NCBI GenBank assembly: GCA_030595485.1
Contig: JAUVDE010000137.1
Span: forward strand, 1 to 8,293
DNA: 8,293 nt
Direction of reading: 5' to 3'
Source: Draconibacterium sp.
GTDB lineage: Bacteria; Bacteroidota; Bacteroidia; Bacteroidales; Prolixibacteraceae
The translations under genes and the position numbers were made by a program. Positions 1 through 5,265 of this stretch are shown piece after piece (within the stretch, counting starts at the first letter, position 1; each line of letters starts with the position of its first letter). A model generated the notes under the pieces. The model was not told the DNA's origin. It saw nothing but the letters and a program-made list of their open reading frames with translations, and ran no database searches.

Positions 1-351
1 ATTAAAATTGAATTTGAATCGGAAAATAAATCAGAATATTTTCAACTTTTTCTGAATCAGGTTATGTTGATTAAATCAGCCAATAATTACATTGAGGTTA
101 TTTACTTTAAAGATGAAAAAGTAAGCAAAAAACTGATTCGGAATACCCTTAAAAATACCGAAACACTTTTTGCCAAACATTCTGCCATGGTTCGTTGTCA
201 TCGCTCGTGTATGGTAAACAAAAACTACATTCAGAAAGCCGCAAAAGGAAGCGATGGTTTGGTGTTAAGCTTAAGCAATTATCCTCAACAAATTCATGTT
301 TCAAGACAATATGTATTGAAGGTTAAAGAAGCTTTAAAAGCAAATAGCTAA
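1..351 (+). CDS. LytTR-family DNA-binding regulator, C-terminal part (5' end outside window)
   Basis: The reading frame is open from the first base and ends with TAA at 349-351, giving about 116 residues. An ATG at 64 is unlikely to be the true start because the frame upstream of it already reads like the lead-in to a LytTR domain. The visible part matches the LytTR fold: an 'IKSANNYIEV' strand region, a basic segment around 'LIRNTLKNTE', the conserved 'VRCHRSCMVNK' motif (FxRxHRSxxVN in the family) and a C-terminal 'HVSRQYV' (usually VPVSRxY). LytTR domains bind DNA direct repeats and regulate transcription. In Bacteroidota they occur behind either a response-regulator receiver domain or a set of membrane helices; which applies here cannot be seen. 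A two-component response regulator and a membrane-bound LytTR protein are both possible. No target site is evident in the window. The family call is strong; the full architecture is unknown. Confidence 0.9.
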   Translation: MKIEFESENKSEYFQLFLNQVMLIKSANNYIEVIYFKDEKVSKKLIRNTLKNTETLFAKHSAMVRCHRSCMVNKNYIQKAAKGSDGLVLSLSNYPQQIHVSRQYVLKVKEALKANS

Positions 352-364
352 GAACAAAGTTTAT

Positions 365-390
365 TGAGTAGATTAAAACAAATCGACTCA
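365..390 (+). terminator. Candidate weak terminator hairpin after the LytTR gene
   Basis: TGAGTAGATT (365-374) pairs with AATCGACTCA (381-390) with a single A/G mismatch, leaving a six-base AAAACA loop. It begins 14 bases after the LytTR stop codon and is followed by a T-rich but interrupted tract (TATCTTTACTTT). The stem is AT-rich, so this is at best a modest intrinsic terminator. Position supports the call; function is inference. Confidence 0.35.
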
Positions 391-430
391 TATCTTTACT
401 TTAACGCTATCAATCTTTATTCAATTTTAC

Positions 431-461
431 GCTTGTTTTTCGCGCAATACAAGCCATTTTT
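431..461 (+). terminator. Second weak stem-loop followed by T-run
   Basis: GCTTGT (431-436) pairs with ACAAGC (449-454) around a 12-base loop containing CGCGC, and a run of six T residues follows at 456-461. The geometry is terminator-like but the stem is only six base pairs, so chance is a real alternative. It could back up the hairpin at 365-390. The rest of the 352-624 intergenic stretch shows no convincing gene, only very short open frames. Confidence 0.2.
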
Positions 462-563
462 TCTTCTTTTCTACCCTTTGGCCAATGGCATTCATCCCAA
501 ATAAATGGCAAATAGCCCAATTCTACTGCAGATACACCTAATCAAAGTCACAAATCCCAAGTT

Positions 564-595
564 ATTGTTTTTCGAACACCATAGTCGTTTATTTG
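564..595 (+). promoter_or_regulatory. Candidate Bacteroidota-type promoter for the B12-domain-like gene
   Basis: TTTATTTG at 588-595 matches seven of eight positions of the TAnnTTTG -7 element, with ATTG (564-567) as a partial -33 TTTG element at a 20-base spacing. Transcription would start shortly after 600, giving a leader of about 20 bases to the ATG at 625. The motif is degenerate in AT-rich DNA, so this is a suggestion only. Confidence 0.3.
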
Positions 596-624
596 AATAA
601 TGTTAATTAGAAAATAAATACGAT

Positions 625-1140
625 ATGAATATATTATTGCTTTATCCGGAAAAAGAAAACACACAAAAGAGCTTTTTGGACCGCGTTAGTTCCTTCCTTT
701 TTACATCAAAAAGTGAGAACATTAACCTTATTGAAATTTCCATTCATTTACCACTTATTTGGGAAGAGAAACTGCTCGATTTAAATATCAACAGATTAAG
801 CAGCAAGGACATTTCTTGGGCAGATTACGTTATTATATGTGCGGAGAAGTCGCAAACGAAATCAAGTGCGGAAATCATTAATCGATGTAAGTCGATGAAT
901 AAAAAGCTTGTAATGTGCGGAAATGCACTTCAGCCAAATGATACAGAATATAGTTTTATTGATCACTTTGTTATGAATGCTGCCGGATTTGAAGTGTTTT
1001 CGAATGATGTAGCAAACAATTGTTTACATAAAACTTACCAGCCAATATTTGTAACAGAAAATCATGTTCCGTTTCAAGCTTACTCACTTTGGGGAATGGT
1101 AGGAAAATTCACCCGAGCAATTCAAAATTCCCCAGCCTGA
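625..1140 (+). CDS. Stand-alone B12-binding-like domain protein related to the N-terminus of B12-radical SAM proteins
   Basis: This 171-residue protein has no signal peptide and is probably cytoplasmic. Its sequence follows the N-terminal domain of the B12-binding radical SAM family that includes the HpnP-like methylases and DUF4070 proteins. The visible matches are 'MNILLLYPE' at the start (family MKILLVYPE), 'WEEKLLDLNI' at 46-55 (family WEKRLVDLNV), 'DISWADYVII' around 62-71, 'INRCKSMNKKLVMCGN' around 85-100 (family RCKAAGKxVVAGGP) and 'IDHFVMN' at 112-118 (family VDHFVLNE). These come from memory of the family, not a search. The protein stops at the point where the radical SAM domain with its CxxxCxxC cluster would begin. 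The usual GGP loop reads CGN, and there is no DxHxxG motif. The gene ends inside the 3' end of the convergent pullulanase gene (19-base overlap). It may be a decayed remnant, a cobalamin or ligand sensor, or a subunit acting with a separate partner. The reading frame is intact with a natural start, which favours a working protein. Confidence 0.7.
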   Translation: MNILLLYPEKENTQKSFLDRVSSFLFTSKSENINLIEISIHLPLIWEEKLLDLNINRLSSKDISWADYVIICAEKSQTKSSAEIINRCKSMNKKLVMCGNALQPNDTEYSFIDHFVMNAAGFEVFSNDVANNCLHKTYQPIFVTENHVPFQAYSLWGMVGKFTRAIQNSPA

Positions 1141-3068
1141 ACCAGTAAGGTAAACGAAACAGGTTCTACTACAATTTTATCGCAAATAGTTGCAATACCC
1201 ATTTCATCAATGATATTTGCTTTTGCAATGAGTTGAAAGTTACCTTCCGGAAGAGGAATATCCACTTCTTTTTCGTTTCCGTTAAAAATTAGAATAAGCT
1301 TATTCCACGTATCACCGGTTGCCTTTCCATCGATACAATAGCTAACAACCCCCATTTGATATTGAGAACAGAAATTAAGGTCGCGACGAATTTGTTCAGC
1401 TCTCGAGATACGAAATGCGGGGTGACTTTTACGCAAGTGAATCAATTTCTGAAAATATTCAAACACGTCGATATAGGTATTTTTTCTATCCCAATCCAAT
1501 TGATTCACCGAGTCGGGCGACTTATACGAGTTTCCGTTTCCGTTTTTACTTCGGCAAAAATCGATACCAGCATGTAATAGCGGAACTCCTTGCGAAGTCA
1601 ACACCAATGCTCCCGCAAGTTTTACCCGATTTCGAAGTTCCTCATCGGATGCTTTTGGAAGGCTTAGTTTTAATTTATCCCAAAGCGTATAATTATCGTG
1701 GCACGAAACATAGTTGATGCATTGACTGGGTTGGTTTGCCCAGGGCATCTGCAGCGATTCGATAAAACCATAATCAATTTGCGGATGATGCACAGCTCCG
1801 GTGATGCCAAACTTTATAGCTTCCTCACGCAAAATCAGACCACTTACAAAACCTTTCGATTTTTTATCGCCATGATTACCTTTTAAGGCATCTCTGAAAT
1901 CATCGTTAAAACTGGCTATGCCGGGTAATTGAGATGTGTTATACTTTACCGCACGTTGTTCTTCGGGCATCGGACTTTGATCGGCAGCCCATCCTTCGCC
2001 ATACAAAAACAAACCTGTGTCAATCTTATTTAACTCGGTCCTAACTTGTTGCATGGTTATCGTATCAATAATCCCCATTAAATCAAAACGGAAACCATCC
2101 ACATGAAATTCTTCCACCCAATATTTAATCGAATCGATGATGTATTTCCGCACCATTTCGCGTTCAGAAGCAATTTCGTTGCCACAGCCCGAAGCATTGG
2201 AAAACATGCCATCCGATTTTTGACGGTAAAAGTAACCCGGGACTATTTGATTAAAAACCGATTCTTTTGCGAAATAAGTGTGATTAAACACCACGTCGAG
2301 AATTACACCAATACCATTATCATGCAAAGCTTTTACGAGCTTTTTAAATTCCAGAATACGCTTTCGTCCGTCGTAAGGGTCGGTGGCATACGATCCTTCG
2401 AGTGCATTAAAGTGCTGCGGATCGTAACCCCAATTGTATTTTTCGAGCGGTTTTTCTTCGTCAACCGTAAAATAATCGTTTACTGGAAGCAAATGAACAT
2501 GTGTAATTCCAAGCTCCTTTAAGTGCGCCAAACCTGTTTTTACTCCCTCTGAAGATAGCGTATCCTCTTCGGAAAATCCCAAGTATTTACCCTTGTTGAT
2601 AATACCCGAGTTTTCAGCAATGGAAAAATCGCGAACATGCGTTTCATACAAAACAGCTTCGGTAAAACTGCTATAACGTGGTCCGTTATCCAGTATCCAA
2701 CCTTCAGGATTTGTGGCATTTGGATTATAAATCATTCCACGCAAACCATTGACTCCCACACAACGTGCATAAATTCCGGGAACCTCTTCGAGCCACTCTC
2801 CATCGTTTACTTTAAAGGTGTAAAATTTCCCCTGATAATCGCCTTTCAATATTGTAGCCCATGTACCAGCTACCGATTTTTGCAAGTTGGTTTTATGATA
2901 AGCCTCACCACTAACACCATCTTTATAAAGACGTAACTCAACTTTCTGAGCTGTAGGTGCCCAAATTTTAATCGTCGTTTTTTCGGGCGACCAAAACACA
3001 CCTAAATCCTTCTCCAGATAGGCCGGATAAGTAGAAAAATCTATATGGTTAAATTTCCAGTTTCTCAT
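1122..3068 (-). CDS. pulA: Type I pullulanase (GH13 alpha-1,6-debranching enzyme)
   Basis: This 648-residue protein hydrolyses alpha-1,6 branch linkages in pullulan, glycogen or branched maltodextrins. An N-terminal CBM48-like domain (about 15-110, with 'TTIKIWAPTAQKVELRLY') precedes the GH13 barrel. Diagnostic motifs are YETHVRDFS (141-149), the type I pullulanase signature YNWGYDP (211-217), region I DVVFNH (258-263), region II DGFRFD (324-329; nucleophile Asp329), region III YGEGW (356-360; acid/base Glu358) and region IV SCHDN (455-459; Asp458). A C-terminal beta domain ends the chain. All catalytic residues are present and the length is usual for cytoplasmic type I enzymes. No signal peptide is visible, so it probably acts in the cytoplasm on stored glycogen or imported oligosaccharides. 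The ATG follows the TAA of the upstream gene with no gap, indicating one transcript and likely coupled translation. The TGA stop lies inside the end of the convergent B12-domain-like gene. Confidence 0.96.
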   Translation of the reverse strand: MRNWKFNHIDFSTYPAYLEKDLGVFWSPEKTTIKIWAPTAQKVELRLYKDGVSGEAYHKTNLQKSVAGTWATILKGDYQGKFYTFKVNDGEWLEEVPGIYARCVGVNGLRGMIYNPNATNPEGWILDNGPRYSSFTEAVLYETHVRDFSIAENSGIINKGKYLGFSEEDTLSSEGVKTGLAHLKELGITHVHLLPVNDYFTVDEEKPLEKYNWGYDPQHFNALEGSYATDPYDGRKRILEFKKLVKALHDNGIGVILDVVFNHTYFAKESVFNQIVPGYFYRQKSDGMFSNASGCGNEIASEREMVRKYIIDSIKYWVEEFHVDGFRFDLMGIIDTITMQQVRTELNKIDTGLFLYGEGWAADQSPMPEEQRAVKYNTSQLPGIASFNDDFRDALKGNHGDKKSKGFVSGLILREEAIKFGITGAVHHPQIDYGFIESLQMPWANQPSQCINYVSCHDNYTLWDKLKLSLPKASDEELRNRVKLAGALVLTSQGVPLLHAGIDFCRSKNGNGNSYKSPDSVNQLDWDRKNTYIDVFEYFQKLIHLRKSHPAFRISRAEQIRRDLNFCSQYQMGVVSYCIDGKATGDTWNKLILIFNGNEKEVDIPLPEGNFQLIAKANIIDEMGIATICDKIVVEPVSFTLLVQAGEF

Positions 3069-3617
3069 TTAGAACTTAAACAAGGTTTTACGTAAATAAA
3101 CCGCTTTGCTTCCCAGTCTTTTACCTTTTACATCTGACAAAATAACCTTTGCTTTTGGAAACTTTTTCAGACTTTTATCATGTCCGTAGAAACGGGTTAA
3201 ATCAATTTGCAAAGTGTGGGTTTTTTCCTTCTCTAAAAACAAAGGATAAAAACTATGGTTCCCCATTCCTTTCAATTTAAATTTTCGCTTCAGCCAAAAG
3301 TTATCGAACACCAAAAGTGGCCTGTCTAAATCGAGGTCAGTATTGCCAGTATTCTTAAGCTTAAGAGTTAAGGAATCGGGATAATACAAGGTATCTTTTG
3401 TAAGTTCCACCTCCACCTTTCTGTTTTTAAAAAGTGGCTGTCGGGCCTTTTTTTCTTTTGTTTTGAAAGGCTTTGCAGTAATAACAAATACGCCGGCAAT
3501 AACAGCAACAAGCAGTACTACCCATAGTAATTTGTGCCCTTCAGGACCAATTTCGTTTTGGGCAAATAGAAGATGCGAACACAGCATTACAAATACCAGC
3601 AAAAGACCTTTTTTCAT
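3069..3617 (-). CDS. Hypothetical membrane-anchored protein upstream of pullulanase
   Basis: I do not recognise this 182-residue protein as a named family. Residues 1-19 form a basic start plus hydrophobic stretch ending 'LLFAQ', which looks like a Bacteroidota Sec signal peptide or a first membrane helix. Residues 31-48 (LWVVLLVAVIAGVFVITA) are a strong transmembrane segment, followed at once by a lysine/arginine-rich stretch (49-60). The positive-inside rule would put the remaining 120 residues in the cytoplasm, where the signal-less pullulanase also resides. That region is rich in alternating beta-strand patterns ('KVEVELTKDTLYYPDSLTLKLKNTGNTDL'-type start around 68), suggesting one beta-sandwich, perhaps like the BsuPI or CARDB-type Ig-like folds; this is inference. 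Its TAA directly abuts the pulA ATG, so the two are very likely cotranscribed. Possible roles are membrane tethering or regulation of the enzyme, or no functional link at all. Confidence 0.8.
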   Translation of the reverse strand: MKKGLLLVFVMLCSHLLFAQNEIGPEGHKLLWVVLLVAVIAGVFVITAKPFKTKEKKARQPLFKNRKVEVELTKDTLYYPDSLTLKLKNTGNTDLDLDRPLLVFDNFWLKRKFKLKGMGNHSFYPLFLEKEKTHTLQIDLTRFYGHDKSLKKFPKAKVILSDVKGKRLGSKAVYLRKTLFKF

Positions 3618-3634
3618 TCTCTCTGAATTTGGGG

Positions 3635-3642
3635 CAAATGTA
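3635..3642 (-). promoter_or_regulatory. Candidate -7 promoter element for the membrane protein-pulA operon
   Basis: On the minus strand this reads TACATTTG, an exact match to the Bacteroidota TAnnTTTG -7 consensus, 17 bases before the ATG at 3617. Transcription would begin only about a dozen bases before the start codon. No good TTTG -33 element is visible at the expected spacing; only a TTTT run lies 17 bases upstream. If real, it would let the pair be expressed independently of pepP, from which it is separated by 114 bases. Confidence 0.45.
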
Positions 3643-3731
3643 TGTTTTTTCTTTGTAGGAAAAGTTTAGAGCTTACAGCTTTCGTGTTACAGGCTCACCT
3701 ATTTAACATCGAAGCTGCAACTTGTTTTCCT

Positions 3732-5102
3732 CTAAGTTCTCAAAGCCTCCACCTCTTTAATGGTTTTTGGTTTGGCTTTTCCCAGTAATTTAACTCCCTC
3801 TTTGGTCATAACAAAGTCTTCCTCGTTACGAATTCCGCCAAAATTCCGGTAGCTATCTACTTTATCCCAATTAATAAAATCGTTAAATTTATTTTGTCCG
3901 CGCCACAAGTCAATCAATTCAGGGATAAAATAAATACCCGGTTCGATGGTAAAAACATGCCCGGCTTGCAAAGGTTTAGCCAAGCGTAACGATTTTAAGC
4001 CAAACTGTTTGCTTTTGGGCTGACCATCGTATCCGACCCAAACTTCGCCAAGGTCTTCCATGTCATGCACATCAAGTCCCATCATGTGTCCTGTGCCGCA
4101 TGGAAAAAATAAAGCATGTGCTCCGGCTTCGAAAGCATCCATTGCGTTTCCTTTAGTAAAACCCAAGGCTTTTAAACCATCGAAAATAGTTGTGCAAGCT
4201 GCAATGTGTGCATTTTTAAAAGCTTTGCCAAACTCAAGTGCATCAACTGCTGCCTGGTGCGAGGCAAGCGTAATTTCATAAATATCTTTTTGTTCTGACG
4301 TAAATTTCGCACTCACAGGAATCGTACTCGATAAATCGCCCGAATACGACATTGTATTTTCGTAACCGGCATCAATTAAAAACAGCTCGCCTTCCTTTAT
4401 CGTATTTCCATGATAGTGGTTGTGTAAGGTTTGTCCATTTATAGTGGCAATAATTGGAAATGAAATATTTCCACCAGCCGCCAATGCTACTTTATGAATT
4501 TCGGCACAAACCTGCGCTTCCGTCATACCGGGGCGGGTAAATTTCATACCTGCAACATGCATATCAACCGATACATCAACGGCTTGGTGCAACTGCACAA
4601 TTTCTTCATCACTTTTAAATTCGCGCTGGCTAACCACAGCTTTCACCAAATCAAGCGAAAAAGTATTCGCCACATCTTTGGGAGCCACATCAATTAGCTC
4701 AAGTAATTTTATTTTGTTTTCGGGGCGATAAAGAGGCAAAAAGTGTATTCTCGAAGTTTTACTTGCCACAGAAGATAAACGGTTTAAAGGGAGCACATTC
4801 GACACACCGCAACTTTCTGCTCGTTCGGCTATCGTTGGCTGTGGTCCCATCCAAACAATGTCATCGATGGTATAGTCGTTTCCAAAAATAATTTCTCGTT
4901 GATTATCAACATCAATTACGGCAGCCAAACCCGGGTGCTGAATACCAAAGTAATACAAGAATGTACTGTCTTGCCTAAAATGATAGGTATTATCGGCATA
5001 ATTCATCGACGATTCATCGTTGCCAAACAACAAAATCAATCCACTACCAACTTTTTCTGCCAATACTTTTCTTCGTTCGATATACGTTTTTGCTTGAAAC
5101 AT
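3732..5102 (-). CDS. pepP: Xaa-Pro aminopeptidase (aminopeptidase P, peptidase family M24B)
   Basis: This 456-residue enzyme removes the N-terminal residue from peptides whose second residue is proline, using a two-metal (usually Mn) centre in the cytoplasm. The first 130 residues form the AMP_N domain ('MNYADNTYHFRQDSTFLYYFG' region, 33-53). The C-terminal pita-bread domain carries all five metal ligands expected from E. coli PepP: Asp244 and Asp256 (in LIDAG and SGDLSST), His339 (in GTGHMMGLDVHD), Glu387 (in FTIEPGIY) and Glu427 (in GIRNEEDF). His346 in the VHD motif is the usual second active-site histidine. Length and motif order are normal, there is no signal peptide, and the ATG at 5102 gives the standard N-terminus. 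The gene lies upstream of, and on the same strand as, the membrane protein-pulA pair but 114 bases away, so cotranscription is uncertain. It diverges from the di-heme cytochrome gene. Confidence 0.95.
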   Translation of the reverse strand: MFQAKTYIERRKVLAEKVGSGLILLFGNDESSMNYADNTYHFRQDSTFLYYFGIQHPGLAAVIDVDNQREIIFGNDYTIDDIVWMGPQPTIAERAESCGVSNVLPLNRLSSVASKTSRIHFLPLYRPENKIKLLELIDVAPKDVANTFSLDLVKAVVSQREFKSDEEIVQLHQAVDVSVDMHVAGMKFTRPGMTEAQVCAEIHKVALAAGGNISFPIIATINGQTLHNHYHGNTIKEGELFLIDAGYENTMSYSGDLSSTIPVSAKFTSEQKDIYEITLASHQAAVDALEFGKAFKNAHIAACTTIFDGLKALGFTKGNAMDAFEAGAHALFFPCGTGHMMGLDVHDMEDLGEVWVGYDGQPKSKQFGLKSLRLAKPLQAGHVFTIEPGIYFIPELIDLWRGQNKFNDFINWDKVDSYRNFGGIRNEEDFVMTKEGVKLLGKAKPKTIKEVEALRT

Positions 5103-5265
5103 AAGCTCTTTTTTTTAGATGAGTTTGTGAAAGTAAGAAAATTCATTTCACAGAAAAGAAACATGTATCAGGTATTCAAAATGAAATTTGTCTGGAAACA
5201 ATGCAAATTAGTGAAGCCATTTTATTTTTGTATTTTCGGGGCGTAAACCAATAATACCTTAAAAT
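5103..5265. promoter_or_regulatory. Divergent intergenic region between pepP and the di-heme cytochrome gene
   Basis: This 163-base AT-rich region must hold the promoters for both divergent genes. On the plus strand TATTTTTG at 5223-5230 is an exact match to TAnnTTTG, 35 bases before the ATG at 5266, and TATTTTCG directly after it (5231-5238) is a near match. No TTTG lies at proper -33 spacing; the nearest (5187-5190) is 32 bases upstream of the -7 element. For pepP the best minus-strand candidate is TCATTTTG (5184-5177), a seven-of-eight match. Neither start codon is preceded by a clear Shine-Dalgarno sequence, which is normal for this phylum. No operator palindrome was found. Confidence 0.5.

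Noticed and set aside
485..541. Very short open frame (18 codons) and a spaced AATGGCA repeat in the 352-624 intergenic region
   Set aside because: There is no ribosome-binding context, no recognisable peptide, and the seven-base repeat is within chance expectation for AT-rich DNA.
2103..2522. Plus-strand open frame of 139 codons inside the pullulanase gene
   Set aside because: It lies fully antisense to the catalytic core of pulA, whose motifs I-IV are intact, and its translation is low-complexity and family-free. It is a shadow frame.
3664..3695. CTGTAA direct repeat and GAGC/GCTC ends between pepP and the membrane protein gene, considered as a terminator
   Set aside because: The inner bases form a direct rather than an inverted repeat, so only four base pairs could form. 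There is no strong stem or T-run.
4899..5246. Plus-strand open frame of 115 codons spanning the pepP start and the divergent spacer
   Set aside because: Half of it is antisense to the pepP N-terminal domain and the rest covers the promoter region. It has no recognisable protein features.
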